This document shows, in pieces, positions 1 through 9,215 of a stretch of DNA of 64,000 nucleotides. The DNA comes from Mycobacterium sp. DL99 (GTDB taxonomy: Bacteria > Actinomycetota > Actinomycetes > Mycobacteriales > Mycobacteriaceae): positions 737,432-801,431 of the forward strand of contig NZ_SJOM01000007.1 in assembly GCF_004762045.1 (NCBI RefSeq), read 5' to 3'. Within the stretch, counting starts at the first letter, position 1. Each line of letters opens with the position of its first letter. Under the pieces are notes generated by a model. That model saw only the letters and a program-made list of their open reading frames with translations, searched no databases and was not told where the DNA came from. The translations under genes and the position numbers were made by a program.

Positions 1-1722
1 ACCACCGGTGGGGTTGTTGACGTTGCCGGCACCGCCGGTGCCGCCGTTGCCGAGGGCGCGGGCATCACCACCAACTCCGCCACCAGCCCCGCCGGTGCCA
101 CCGTTGCCGGTGAGCAACCCACCCAGGCCGCCCGTCCCGCCGGTCCCGCCGGTCGCACCGGCTGCCCCGCCGGTGCCGCCGTTCCCGATCACGCCGGCGT
201 TGCCACCGGTGCCGCCCTTGCCAGTGTCGAACCCGGCCCCTCCGGCGCCGCCGTTGCCGAAGATGCCGCCCTTCCCGCCGGCGCCACCATCGAGATTGCC
301 GACGGTGCCCGCACCACCGGCGCCACCATTGCCGATCAGACCGACGCCGCCGCCGGTGCCGCCACCGAAGCCGTTGCCGCCCTGACCGAACAACATCCCG
401 CCGCTACCACCGTTACAGCTGGCTGCGCAGTCCCCGGCCACGGTGCCGTAGCTGTAGCCCTTCCCGATCAGGATCCCGGCGTTGGGATTCTCAGCAGTCC
501 CGTCACCGATGAACATCCCAATCAGTCCGCGGCCCCCCGTGTCGAGGCCATCAAGATTCAGACCGGCCGGCCTGTCGGCCGGACCACCAGTGGCGGGCGC
601 GGCCGAGGACGCCTTTGCGCTGACAGCCGCGGCCAAGGACTCCCCACCACCAGACAGAACTAGCTCATCGATCTGTTCTCCCGGGGCGATCGCAGGACTG
701 CCGCCGCCGCCGATCAACCCGCCCAACGCTTTGCCGGTCGCATTCAGCGCTGCTTCCGGCAGGCCCTGAAGCCCTGCCGCGATACCCGCCGGGATGGTCG
801 CCAACTCGTCGGGCGTGGGCCACTGGGTGGTCATTTGCGTGACAAGGTCCTGCCACGCCGCCTGCACGGTGCCCCCGGTCATGATGTTCTGTGCGCCCGG
901 GTCCGCGATGGCCGAGGCGATTCCTTGTGGCAGGGTCTGCGCAAGCAGGCCCAAGAAGCCTCCGCCGGTGATGATCGAGGCGCCGGGCCCAAGCACGCCC
1001 CCGACTCCGCCCACCCCGTTGAGGACTGCGTTGCTCACCGCGGCCGGCAGGTCCGCCAGGGCAACGATCGTGCCGACCAAATTGCCACTGGTGGCGGCGT
1101 CGTAGGTTGCCTGCAGGTCGGCACCGATCGCAGCCGTGACCGCGGGAAGCGTCCCCTGCACCACCACCGCCCCCGCAGCGGTCACAAATGCGCCCGTGAG
1201 GTAGACGGCCGCGGCCGCGAGGCTAGTCGCGATGTGCTGTGGGATCGCCAGCGCCCCTTGCATCGGCATCAACACATACAAGAACGTGTCGAAGATCGCG
1301 CTGTTCACACCAGTCATGAACCCCACGAAATCACCGGCATCCAACGCGGCGACCGCGGTCTGCATGGTCGCGGGGTACGTCGTTCCGAAATACTTCACCG
1401 CAGCAGTGGCCGCAGCCTGGTACGCGCCGATATCGATCGCGGCGTATTCGATCAGATTGGCCGTCATCTGCCGCAGCAGTGGCGCCGGCACCGCCCACAT
1501 TCCCTGACCGACGGCATACACGTTGTTTGCCGCATTCATGCCGGTGTTCAACCACGTCTGCAACGGGAACGGCGCCGCCACCAACCCGACGTCCGCCTCC
1601 ACCACAGGAGCCCGCAAATCCCTCACATTCGAATCAACGGGACTGACTGGACTCAAAGCTATGGCACCAGCACCAACAAGCGCGGTGGTGGCAGTGAGAT
1701 ATGGCCGAACGGATACTTCCAC
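1..1722 (-). CDS. PGRS-like glycine-rich secreted protein (3' end cut by window edge)
   Basis: The frame is open for 574 codons from a GTG at 1722 to the window edge, so the C-terminus is missing. The GTG follows a purine-rich GAAGGGAAAG. Residues 5-27 form a short basic-plus-hydrophobic export-type signal (RPY, then an Ala/Val/Leu stretch ending SPVSP). Residues about 50-400 are an Ala-rich helical region with no PE or PPE signature. From about residue 420 the protein becomes GG-x repeats (NGGTGGAGG-type), as in mycobacterial PGRS domains, with a DCAASC pair just before the repeats. Proteins of this build are usually envelope-exposed and of unknown role. The N-terminus looks like the signal used by GjpA-type outer-membrane proteins of mycolate bacteria, but I cannot assign porin function. 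The family call is solid; the function is unknown. Confidence 0.8.
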   Translation of the reverse strand, partial: MEVSVRPYLTATTALVGAGAIALSPVSPVDSNVRDLRAPVVEADVGLVAAPFPLQTWLNTGMNAANNVYAVGQGMWAVPAPLLRQMTANLIEYAAIDIGAYQAAATAAVKYFGTTYPATMQTAVAALDAGDFVGFMTGVNSAIFDTFLYVLMPMQGALAIPQHIATSLAAAAVYLTGAFVTAAGAVVVQGTLPAVTAAIGADLQATYDAATSGNLVGTIVALADLPAAVSNAVLNGVGGVGGVLGPGASIITGGGFLGLLAQTLPQGIASAIADPGAQNIMTGGTVQAAWQDLVTQMTTQWPTPDELATIPAGIAAGLQGLPEAALNATGKALGGLIGGGGSPAIAPGEQIDELVLSGGGESLAAAVSAKASSAAPATGGPADRPAGLNLDGLDTGGRGLIGMFIGDGTAENPNAGILIGKGYSYGTVAGDCAASCNGGSGGMLFGQGGNGFGGGTGGGVGLIGNGGAGGAGTVGNLDGGAGGKGGIFGNGGAGGAGFDTGKGGTGGNAGVIGNGGTGGAAGATGGTGGTGGLGGLLTGNGGTGGAGGGVGGDARALGNGGTGGAGNVNNPTGG

Positions 1723-1848
1723 TTGGACTTTCCCTTCTAGACGTAGATGACGTTGGACATTGGTGCGGTTGCTTTTTCGAACTGAATGCCGATGTTCGGG
1801 CCGACGGGCGAAATGCAGTCCGGCCTACGCGCCGAGATGAGCACCTTG

Positions 1849-1864
1849 CTGAAACACGTTTCAG
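1849..1864. promoter_or_regulatory. Palindrome upstream of the PGRS-like gene
   Basis: Arms CTGAAAC and GTTTCAG are perfect complements around a 2-base centre. The size and symmetry suit a dimeric TetR-type or similar regulator. The position is about 130 bp upstream of the PGRS-like start. No binding protein can be assigned. Confidence 0.35.
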
Positions 1865-2523
1865 TGTCGAATTGCCTACTTGCACATGCTATTTCGCCGA
1901 ATAGCTGGGATGTGAAAATGGCAGACGGGTGTGATGAAATCGCTTGCCGGGGGCCGAGACGTGTGTGGCCGACGCTGTTAGCGGGGGCGGCGCAATGGGT
2001 GTGGCGGGGATGGCGCTGGCACACCCGCCGGGGTGACCCCGGCGGTCATGTAGGGCCGTAGGGAGATTTGCAAGGTGTGTTCCTTCCTGGCACGGGCTGG
2101 GGACGCCTGAAGGTAGCCAGTGAGAGGCTCTAGGAACATGATCTCGGGGAATTTCGATTGAAGCCGCGACGTGTGGGTGCGTCGATATCACGCCGGTGAG
2201 CTGGGGATTCACTGCTTCGGCTGCTCGATCGGCAGCGCGCATGAACGTTCAAGATTCAAACATGGTGCCTACGAGCGGGATTCATCAGCACCGAACTGAA
2301 ACCAGTTCCGTGTGGCATCGGTCGTGCCGTTGATCGCCGCGCCGGGTGCTTCTCGAATCAGCTTGTGAGAGTGGGTGGCTGTCCCAATCTGCATAGACCG
2401 CGTTCGTTCGCTGCGCTGTGATCGCAACAGCGGGAGTTCGCCTGGCTGACGGGAGTTGCGGAGTTGGAAGTACTTTGGCGAATCAGCGACGGATTGAAAA
2501 GTGCAGGGCTGTCTGCCGCGTCG

Positions 2524-2555
2524 TAGCCGCCCGAGCGGGAATGCTCGGGCGGCTA
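2524..2555 (-). terminator. Hairpin terminator after the arylsulfatase
   Basis: A perfect 13-bp inverted repeat (TAGCCGCCCGAGC and its complement) with loop GGGAAT lies 20 bp past the sulfatase stop codon. There is no U-tract, as is common for mycobacterial terminators. Confidence 0.75.
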
Positions 2556-2574
2556 GGGGAACTCTCGTTTGGAC

Positions 2575-5103
2575 TCAGTCCGTCGCGAACGCGGCCTGGG
2601 CTTCCTTGTCGAGGTCGACGTAGGACTCCTCGCTGACGTCGACCGCGACGCCTCTGATGGTGCCGCCGGTGAACCGACCCGGATTCTGGTACAGCGACGA
2701 CACGTTGTCGCCACTGTCGAACCCGACGCACAACCCGTCGCCGGCGAGCGCGAACTTGCCGATCTGTGCCCGCATCGGACCCCTGGCCGCTTCCTTGCCG
2801 TCCACGTAAAGGATTGTGGTGCCGGTGGATTCGCCGTTCGGGCCCTTTCCTTCCCGTTTGAACTCCATGCCCAGTGCGTGCTTGCCCTCCGGCAGCGGAC
2901 CGGAGACGAAGACCTGCTCGGGTTGAATGCCCAGGAAGTTGTAGACGTAGTGCAGCTTGTTGTCCTTGATGAACAGGGCATGCCCGCCGAAGCGTGAACC
3001 GTGCGCGAACAGCACGCCCTGAGCGTCCTTGGTCATGTCGACGTCGGCGATGATCTTGTAGGACCGGCCGCGGATGTTGGCCGCCACGCCCTCAGGCACC
3101 GGCGCAGTCTCCGGGTAATAGAGGTAACGAGTGCGGGACGGTTCGAACTGCGGCCGCTCGATGGTGATCAGCTCGACCGCGGTGCGGTCGTCGAGGGGAA
3201 GCACGTAGTTGTTCTTGGCCTCCTCGTTCCACGCGTCGATCAGCTCCTTGAGCTTGGCCGGATTCTGATCGGCCACGTTCTTCGACTCGGAACGATCCTC
3301 GTCGACGTGGAACAGCTCCCACTTGTCCTGATCGAAATGGCCCTTGCCGCTGATCGGTGCGTGCAGCGCCGCCGCCTTCCAGCCGTCCTGCCAGATCCCG
3401 CGGGTGCCCAGCATCGCGTAGTACTGACGCTTCTTGGTGGTGGGCGCATCGGCACCGTCGAAGGTGTACCGCATCGACACCCCATTTATCGGGTACTGCT
3501 TGATGCCGCGATACTCCTCCGGCATCTCTATACCCGCGACGTCGAGAATGGTTGGCATAACGTCAGTTGCGTGGTGGTACTGATGGCGCACCTCACCCCT
3601 GGCCTTGATGCCCTTGGGCCAGTGGATCACCATCGGGTCGCAGGTTCCGCCGGAGAACTGCGAATAGCGCTTGAACATCTGGAACGGTGTGGAGAACGCC
3701 ACCGCCCAGCCCGTCGGATAGTGGTTGTAGGTGTCGGGAGTGCCGAGCTTGTCGATCATCTTCATGTTCTCGGCCAAGTCGTCGGGGTACCCGTTGAAGA
3801 ATTTGTTCTCATTGACCGAGCCGTTGGGCGACCCCTCACCTGATGCGCCGTTGTCGGCGCAGTAGAAGATGAGGGTGTTGTCCAGCTGTCCGGTCTGCTC
3901 CAGGTAGTCGACCACGCGGCCGACCTGGGCATCGGTGTACTCGGAGAAGCCGGCGAACACCTCCGCCATCCGGGAGAACAGCTTCTTCTCGTCTGCGTTC
4001 AGGGAATCCCATGGGCGTACCGCGTCCGCCTCCACGGCCACGTCTTCTGGCAGTGGATTGATCGGGGTCAGCTCAGTGCCTTTGGGCATGATGCCCTTGT
4101 CGATCATTCGGTTGAGCACCCATTCGCGGTAGGCCTCGTAGCCGTCGTCGAACTTGCCCTTGTATTTGGCCGAGTACTCCTCGGGGCTGTGGTGTGGCGC
4201 GTGGTTCGCGCCGGGGCAGAACCACATGTACCAGGGCTTGGAGGGGTTACTGGACCGTTGATCACGCAACATTCGGAGCGCTTGATCGGCAAGGTCTTTC
4301 GACAGGTGGTAACCCTGTTCAGGGGTATACGGCTGGTCTATGAACCGATTGTCTTCGGTCAGGCCGGGATACCACTGGTTGGTTTCCCCACCGAGGAATC
4401 CGTAGAAGCGGTCAAATCCCTTCTGCAGCGGCCACTCTGATTTGCTGCCGCCGCTGGAGACGTCCTCTTCGGGCACATTGTGGTTCTTGCCGACCCAGAA
4501 GGTACTGTAGCCATTCTCCTGGAGCACCTGGCCGACCGTCGCGCACTGCGCAGGCAGCCGGGCTGCCGCGCCCGGGAAACCTTCGGAACCCTCGGTGATG
4601 CTCGCGAACCGATTCACATGGTGATTACGGCCGGTCAAGAGGCAGGACCGGGTGGGCGAGCACAGCGCCGTGGTGTGCCACTGCGAATAGGTGAGTCCGT
4701 TGTCGGCCAGCTTTTGCAGCGTCGGCATGTTGATCCGGCCGCCATAGGGCGACCATGAGGCCATGCCGGTGTCGTCATAGAGCACCACCAGAACGTTGGG
4801 TGCACCCTCGGGCGCGTGCTTGAGTTCGAAGGGCTTCCAATCCGGTTTCGAATCACGAATGTCGAGTTCGATCTTCCCGTTGAAGCCCTCGTTGATGCCC
4901 GTGCCGTAGTCGGGCGGGCCGGTGTGTCCGCCGGCACTGGGCTTTCCTGTGTCGTCGCAGCCGGAGGTCAACGCACCCACGGTGGCCGCACCTACTCCGG
5001 CGGCAGCGATGCCTCCCAGCATCGAACGTCTCGATAATTTGCCGCGCTGATTGCGATCGGTCTCGGTCATGTCATCGTGGTTCGATTCCATGTTGGCTGA
5101 CAC
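2575..5103 (-). CDS. Arylsulfatase, Tat-exported lipoprotein type
   Basis: Type I sulfatase of about 842 residues, hydrolysing sulfate esters. The signature CSPTR has its cysteine (C148), expected to become formylglycine, and is followed by LLTGRNHH. The metal-binding YDDTG lies at 109-113. The body matches the large AtsA/AtsD-like mycobacterial arylsulfatases and is a close paralogue of the enzyme at 14810. It differs by an extra N-terminal export region: a twin-arginine RRSML at 25-29, a hydrophobic stretch, and a lipobox-like LTSGC (C49). This suggests Tat export followed by lipid anchoring outside the membrane. The start is uncertain: GTG at 5103, or ATG at 5091 or 5070; all keep the Tat motif. 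A MarR gene lies 150 bp upstream on the same strand. Confidence 0.9.
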   Translation of the reverse strand: MSANMESNHDDMTETDRNQRGKLSRRSMLGGIAAAGVGAATVGALTSGCDDTGKPSAGGHTGPPDYGTGINEGFNGKIELDIRDSKPDWKPFELKHAPEGAPNVLVVLYDDTGMASWSPYGGRINMPTLQKLADNGLTYSQWHTTALCSPTRSCLLTGRNHHVNRFASITEGSEGFPGAAARLPAQCATVGQVLQENGYSTFWVGKNHNVPEEDVSSGGSKSEWPLQKGFDRFYGFLGGETNQWYPGLTEDNRFIDQPYTPEQGYHLSKDLADQALRMLRDQRSSNPSKPWYMWFCPGANHAPHHSPEEYSAKYKGKFDDGYEAYREWVLNRMIDKGIMPKGTELTPINPLPEDVAVEADAVRPWDSLNADEKKLFSRMAEVFAGFSEYTDAQVGRVVDYLEQTGQLDNTLIFYCADNGASGEGSPNGSVNENKFFNGYPDDLAENMKMIDKLGTPDTYNHYPTGWAVAFSTPFQMFKRYSQFSGGTCDPMVIHWPKGIKARGEVRHQYHHATDVMPTILDVAGIEMPEEYRGIKQYPINGVSMRYTFDGADAPTTKKRQYYAMLGTRGIWQDGWKAAALHAPISGKGHFDQDKWELFHVDEDRSESKNVADQNPAKLKELIDAWNEEAKNNYVLPLDDRTAVELITIERPQFEPSRTRYLYYPETAPVPEGVAANIRGRSYKIIADVDMTKDAQGVLFAHGSRFGGHALFIKDNKLHYVYNFLGIQPEQVFVSGPLPEGKHALGMEFKREGKGPNGESTGTTILYVDGKEAARGPMRAQIGKFALAGDGLCVGFDSGDNVSSLYQNPGRFTGGTIRGVAVDVSEESYVDLDKEAQAAFATD

Positions 5104-5253
5104 TAGGCCCGATCAGGTGCACTGTCCCGGGAAATCGCCGCACGACCTTGCAACAGTCGACAAGCGTTGTGTGCCATGACATCTCTTGCGGCAGACCGGT
5201 GCTTGCGAGGGCCGCACACAGGCTTGTCGATCGCCCTTTTGGGGGTGGTATTT

Positions 5254-5739
5254 CTACAGGGGTATCGGCCGGTTCAGGTCGTCGTGGTCGTCATCGGTGA
5301 TTAGCTCGTGGACGCTCCGCAACGTCGCGGCGCACGCTGCGCGCTCGGTCGGGTCGAGGCGGTCCAGTACTCGGCTCAGTTCGCGCCGGCGTCGGGTGGT
5401 GATCTGCCGGACCAGTTTGCGGCCGCGGTCGGTCAGCGACAGCGTGACGACGCTGCGGTTGGTGGGGTCGGAACCGCGAACCAGATGACCGGAGGCGTCC
5501 AACCGATCGGCCAGTCGGGTCACCGTCGACCCGACCACGCCGAGCGCCTGAGCGCACTCCGTCGATGTCGACTTCCCGCGCTCCTGCAGCACGAGCAGCA
5601 GCCGGAATTGCGGAAGCGAGATCTCCAGTTGCTCCACGCTGCGCAGCGCAACGCCCACCAGATCTCGGGTTGCCACTTCGAATGCCGATAGTTCGTCGAC
5701 CGGAGTTCGGGTCATATCGTGCTGCGGCGCGCTGCCCAT
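5254..5739 (-). CDS. MarR-family transcriptional regulator
   Basis: A winged-helix MarR repressor of about 161 residues. The core contains an ISLPQFRLLLVL helix, the recognition region TECAQALGVVGSTVTRLADRL and the wing with DRGRKLV, in the usual MarR order. The frame is open further upstream to 5928, but that extension is low-complexity and runs towards the divergent rhomboid-like gene, so I start at ATG 5739; ATG 5715 is also possible. It precedes the arylsulfatase on the same strand with 150 bp between, so it may regulate the sulfatase or itself. The ligand is unknown. Confidence 0.8.
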   Translation of the reverse strand: MGSAPQHDMTRTPVDELSAFEVATRDLVGVALRSVEQLEISLPQFRLLLVLQERGKSTSTECAQALGVVGSTVTRLADRLDASGHLVRGSDPTNRSVVTLSLTDRGRKLVRQITTRRRRELSRVLDRLDPTERAACAATLRSVHELITDDDHDDLNRPIPL

Positions 5740-5952
5740 CCAGTGAGTATCCCACGGAGAGCCGGTGCGGTGGCTGTGAGTTTCTGGCGTGGGCATGGGC
5801 ATGGGGCTATGCCCGGATCCTTGCGGTGACGTCAATTGCGGATCGTTTTGTATGCAAAAACCTGTTATGTCAATGTGATTCGCGAAGCGCTCGTTTGCCG
5901 GTCGTGCAGCCTCCATTGTCTTCGGCACAATCTCGGCGAACGTCCAGCCGCC

Positions 5953-6624
5953 GTGCCCATACTGATTACCGTGCGCCTGAAGTCATGGTCGACGGCGGTG
6001 TGGCGATATGTTCGCAGCGCCCCGCTGACCTATGCGTGGTTGGCGATTCTGCTCGTCACCACGATCATCCAGCGCCAGACGCATGGTCGGGAGCTGCACG
6101 ACCTCCTGGTCCAGAGCTCGACCAACATCCACCATCTGGGGACCGATCCGCTCTACGTGCTATTGACGAGCCTGTTCTGGATCGATGGCCGGTTCTGGAC
6201 CCCGTACCTGGTGCTCTTTACCCTCATTCTCGCGCCGGCTGAACGTTGGCTAGGCCAAATTCGTTGGCTTGCAGTCGGTTTGATTTCTCATGTGCTGGCG
6301 ACTTACATCAGCGAGGGCTTGCTGTACCTGGCGATCCACGATCACCTCGCGCCTGAGCGGCTCGTCCATGTCCGCGACGTCGGGGTGAGCTACTTCCTCG
6401 CCGGGGTGGGCGCCGTGCTGGCCTATCGCTTCGCGCGGCCGTGGCGGTGGCTGTACCTGGGTGCGGCGTTCATCTTCTGTGGCGCCGCGTTGGTGAGCAA
6501 TATCAACTTCACCGCGATCGGGCATGTGTCGGCGCTGTTGATCGGGCTGTGCTGTTATCCGCTGACGCGGCGGGCGCGGGCGCGGGCTGGGGCCGCGTCG
6601 TCACTTTCTACCGCAGGGTCGTGA
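5953..6624 (+). CDS. Rhomboid-like integral membrane protein
   Basis: About 223 residues with roughly six hydrophobic helices: an amphipathic start, then TYAWLAILLVTTI, an export loop with WIDGRFWTPYLVLF, and a C-terminal GHVSALLIGLC helix. Actinobacterial rhomboid-like proteins have this build. A serine in GVSYF and a histidine in IGHVSAL could be the intramembrane protease dyad, but the serine site is not the canonical GxSG, so activity is uncertain. I chose GTG at 5953; GTG 5971 is also possible. Upstream ATG 5836 would add a non-membrane stretch of poor composition. The last codons run into a dispersed repeat (6605-6655). Confidence 0.7.
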   Translation: MPILITVRLKSWSTAVWRYVRSAPLTYAWLAILLVTTIIQRQTHGRELHDLLVQSSTNIHHLGTDPLYVLLTSLFWIDGRFWTPYLVLFTLILAPAERWLGQIRWLAVGLISHVLATYISEGLLYLAIHDHLAPERLVHVRDVGVSYFLAGVGAVLAYRFARPWRWLYLGAAFIFCGAALVSNINFTAIGHVSALLIGLCCYPLTRRARARAGAASSLSTAGS

Positions 6625-6655
6625 CCGCGACGGATCAACAGCCCTGGTGTAGAAA
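6605..6655. repeat. Dispersed repeat copy A (TTTCTAC...GTAGAAA)
   Basis: TTTCTAC at 6605-6611 and GTAGAAA at 6649-6655 are inverted arms that enclose GATCAACAGC. The same arrangement occurs twice in the dcd-amt gap (11251 and 11377). This copy overlaps the 3' end of the rhomboid-like gene and the short gap before the convergent TetR gene. Confidence 0.6.
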
Positions 6656-6677
6656 CCGGCGCGGCCCCGGCTCGCCC

Positions 6678-7376
6678 TCACGCCCGCGGCTGGGACAACA
6701 ACGCCACCACCGCGTCGGTCAACGTGGCACGGGCGATCTCGAGATCCGAGGTGAAACCAACTTGGCGTTCGTTGCTCAGGCCCCGGATCGCGGCGGGAAG
6801 CAGACACCGCACCCGGTACAGCTGGTCCGGGTCGAGGTCGAGCCCGTCCATCAGATAGTCGAAGCCTTGAATCCAATCGAGTTCGCGCGCCGCGAAAGCC
6901 GCTGCTGTCTGCGGGTATTCGGCGGCGATATCCGAACGCCGCGGCGGCAGCGAGGTGCGCAACGCCGTGAGCGCCCGTCCCTCGGTGGTGTCCAGGTACG
7001 TCCAGGTGGAGTCGATGGCCGCGGTGACCCGCTCCCGCAGGGTGCCGCTGCGCGACGGCCGGGCACCCGGATTGGATGCCCAACTGCGGGAATGGATCTC
7101 GGTGATCACCGCCACCCACAGCCCGTCCAGGTCGCCGAACTGGTGCTGCACCGTGCCCCAGGTGACGCCCGCATCTTTGGCGATGCGGTTCGCCGACACC
7201 GGCTCGCCACCGCTGTCGGCCAGACAGCGGATGGCGACGTCGAGCAGACGCGCGCGGGTCTCGAGGCCGCGCTTGTTCAGCCGGGTGCCCGCGGCCGACT
7301 GGACGACCGCCGACGGAACCGCGGCCTGCCACTGCTCCAGAGCACGGGCGGCCTGCGGGGATTCGCGGGCGCTCAG
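6678..7376 (-). CDS. TetR-family transcriptional regulator, probable CTG start
   Basis: About 232 residues. The N-terminal helix-turn-helix (RLLDVAIRCLA, then ANRIAKDAGVTWGTVQHQFG) is typical of TetR, followed by an all-helical ligand domain. No ATG, GTG or TTG lies in frame near the expected start. The nearest downstream candidate would remove part of the DNA-binding domain. A CTG at 7374-7376 overlaps the TGA of the upstream oxidoreductase (CTGA) and has GGGCAGG about six bases before it, so I use it. The overlap implies translational coupling with the F420-dependent enzyme at 7373-8473, which is the likely regulated partner. Confidence 0.75.
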   Translation of the reverse strand: MSARESPQAARALEQWQAAVPSAVVQSAAGTRLNKRGLETRARLLDVAIRCLADSGGEPVSANRIAKDAGVTWGTVQHQFGDLDGLWVAVITEIHSRSWASNPGARPSRSGTLRERVTAAIDSTWTYLDTTEGRALTALRTSLPPRRSDIAAEYPQTAAAFAARELDWIQGFDYLMDGLDLDPDQLYRVRCLLPAAIRGLSNERQVGFTSDLEIARATLTDAVVALLSQPRA

Positions 7377-8473
7377 GCAAACCTGCCCGGGTTCGCCGCG
7401 ACAGCTCGCCGCAGCGTCGGCCGGTCCGCCCGGTAGGCCTGCACCACGGGCGCGAGTTCGTGTGGGCTCGCCCCATGCATGATGACGGAGTGCACGCCCA
7501 GGTCGTACTGCCGGGCAATCGTCTTCGCGCAGTCCTGCGGTGACCCCTTGGCCACCGAATCCAACCATTCGGTGGGAATCAGCTCGGCGATCCGCTGCAG
7601 CGTCTCGAATGAGGCACTGGCGTCGATGGGCCCGGCGGTGGCGGCATTGGTGAACAGCTCGGACTGCCTGATCCGGTCCCACACCGCACGATCCCAGCCG
7701 TTGGCCGTGACGAGCACGTCCGGGTAGGCCTGCAGATACGTCGCCAGCCGGCCAACTCCGCGGCGCATCTGGTCCTCCGGCGACAACGCGTCGGGGACTG
7801 TTGCCAGGCACGCCCAGATGCGGACGCTGTCGGGATCCTTGCCCGCGCGTTCCGCGCCCCGGCGCACTGCCGCGACCGACGATGTCGTCGCCTCATCGGA
7901 GAAGAAGGTATGGAGCACAACGAAATCGGCGATCTCACCGGCGAGTTCCATCGTCTTGGGGCCGACCGCCACCAAGCCGATGGGAGGTCCGTCGGGCAGG
8001 CCGCTGGCGTGGCGCAGGAACGGCCACTTTCCGGCCGGGCCGTCATGGTTCAGGATCATCTCGCCGGCCCAGAGCCGGCGCAGGATGCCGAAGAAGTCAC
8101 GGAGTCGGGCCTCGGTCACCACCGGAAGACCGATCGCGTTCCAGTACGCCGCCATTCCACGGCCGAACGCCATGGCGAAGCGGCCCTCGGTGAGCGCGTG
8201 CATCGTCGATCCCACTGTGGCGGTGACCGTTGGGTGACGCGTGTGGTAGTTGGTCGACGGCGCGATCCCCAGGCTTGTGCTGCAGCCCGCCACCGCGCCG
8301 GAGAGCACCGCTGCGTCCTTCACCGTGAAGCGCTCACCGATGTGGCAGGAACCCAAACCGAGGCCTTCGGCCGTACGGGCCTCGGGCAGGACCACCCGGA
8401 CATCCGCGGGGTGACGGGTCACCGCGTAATAGCCGAGCTCGTTGAGCTGGTCTTCTGGCTGGTTCGTACTCAA
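7373..8473 (-). CDS. LLM-class F420-dependent oxidoreductase
   Basis: About 366 residues with the luciferase-like TIM-barrel pattern: LGLGSCHIGERF near the start, TVGSTMHALTEGRFAMAFGRGM, then PIGLVAVGPKTMELAGE. It belongs to a mycobacterial TIGR03857-like subgroup expected to use reduced coenzyme F420; the substrate is unknown. I prefer the TTG at 8473 because a GAAAGG lies eight bases upstream; a GTG at 8506 is in frame but lacks such a site. The 3' end overlaps the TetR gene by four bases, forming a two-gene unit. Confidence 0.85.
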   Translation of the reverse strand: MSTNQPEDQLNELGYYAVTRHPADVRVVLPEARTAEGLGLGSCHIGERFTVKDAAVLSGAVAGCSTSLGIAPSTNYHTRHPTVTATVGSTMHALTEGRFAMAFGRGMAAYWNAIGLPVVTEARLRDFFGILRRLWAGEMILNHDGPAGKWPFLRHASGLPDGPPIGLVAVGPKTMELAGEIADFVVLHTFFSDEATTSSVAAVRRGAERAGKDPDSVRIWACLATVPDALSPEDQMRRGVGRLATYLQAYPDVLVTANGWDRAVWDRIRQSELFTNAATAGPIDASASFETLQRIAELIPTEWLDSVAKGSPQDCAKTIARQYDLGVHSVIMHGASPHELAPVVQAYRADRPTLRRAVAANPGRFA

Positions 8474-8731
8474 TGACGTGCCTTTCGTTCCGCGGACGTC
8501 TAGCACTGTCTGCCACGGCGACGGCGATTGTCAATGAGGGTTCTCAATGAATGGGAGGGTGTGGCGGCGTGAGCCGGGTTCCGGCAAGATCAGCCGCGTG
8601 CGCGACGGTGAAGAATGCCGTCCGCCGTGGTTTGTTGAAGTATTGTGCTGCAACCACTCTCGTGGTCTTCTGGTGCTGAAGCAGCTGCCATCATCGACGG
8701 TCGGTGACGACTCTCCCGCTACCGGTCCGGC

Positions 8732-8980
8732 CTACCACCGGGTGCCGTCGAGCCCCGGAATCACGCACCGGCCGTCAGCGGCCACCCGCCCAATCACCAT
8801 GCCGTCATACCCCGTGCACGATGAGTTGAGCGGCTCGCAGGTGTTGACGGACGTGATCACCTTGTCGGGGCCGCAGGCGGAGCCGGGTGCTGGTGGGTCG
8901 GCATTGGCGACGGCGGTGCTGACGCCCAGCGTCAGTATTGCTGCGGCAGTAACAACGAGTGAGCGGGTCGCGTCGATCAT
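8732..8980 (-). CDS. Small secreted protein, 82 aa
   Basis: Residues 1-27 form a Sec signal peptide (basic start, hydrophobic ILTLGVS core, ANA-DP cleavage site). The mature part is about 55 residues with four cysteines (SACGPD, NTCEP, SSCTG, GRCVIP), so two disulfides are possible. The ATG has an ideal GGAGGT seven bases upstream. It resembles the many short secreted mycobacterial proteins of unknown function. A longer frame on the opposite strand is its shadow. Confidence 0.75.
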   Translation of the reverse strand: MIDATRSLVVTAAAILTLGVSTAVANADPPAPGSACGPDKVITSVNTCEPLNSSCTGYDGMVIGRVAADGRCVIPGLDGTRW

Positions 8981-9141
8981 GATCGGTACCTCCGGCCGAT
9001 GGCCCCCGACAAGTGTTGATGCTACTCGTGTGGTCTAAATCGTTTCCGGTGATCGCGCGCCAGATTTGCTTAGGTGAGCAGGAAGGATTCCGCCGATTCG
9101 AGTTAGCTGGCAATTTGCTATACGCCGCTGACTCGTATGTA

Positions 9142-9215
9142 TGGAGCCGATGACGGGAATCGAACCCGCGTATTCAGCTTGGGAAGCTGATGTTCTGCCA
9201 TTGAACTACATCGGC
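9142..9215 (-). tRNA. tRNA-Gly (anticodon CCC)
   Basis: Read on the minus strand, the 7-bp acceptor stem is GCCGATG/CATCGGC. The anticodon loop TTCCCAA gives CCC, closed by TCAGC/GCTGA. The T-arm carries GGGTTCGATTCCC. The discriminator T is followed by an encoded CCA. In M. tuberculosis a tRNA-Gly also lies beside dcd, which agrees with the local gene order. Confidence 0.95.

Larger units (their letters stand above)
1723..2574. other. 850-bp intergenic region with palindromes, no supported gene
   Basis: This gap lies between the PGRS-like gene and the end of the arylsulfatase. The short open frames here have no ribosome-binding site and no protein-like composition. It holds a perfect-arm palindrome CTGAAAC-AC-GTTTCAG at 1849-1864, a GC-rich hairpin with 9-bp arms and a 3-base loop at 2025-2045, and the terminator hairpin at 2524-2555. 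The 1849 palindrome lies about 130 bp upstream of the PGRS-like start, so it could be an operator for that gene. Confidence 0.5.

Noticed and set aside
1723..2574. Short minus-strand frames of 83 to 117 codons as genes
   Set aside because: No ribosome-binding site, no hydrophobic or domain pattern, and they overlap palindromes and the likely promoter region.
8547..9038. Plus-strand frame of 163 codons covering the small secreted protein
   Set aside because: The opposite strand has a proper signal peptide and GGAGGT site; this frame has neither.
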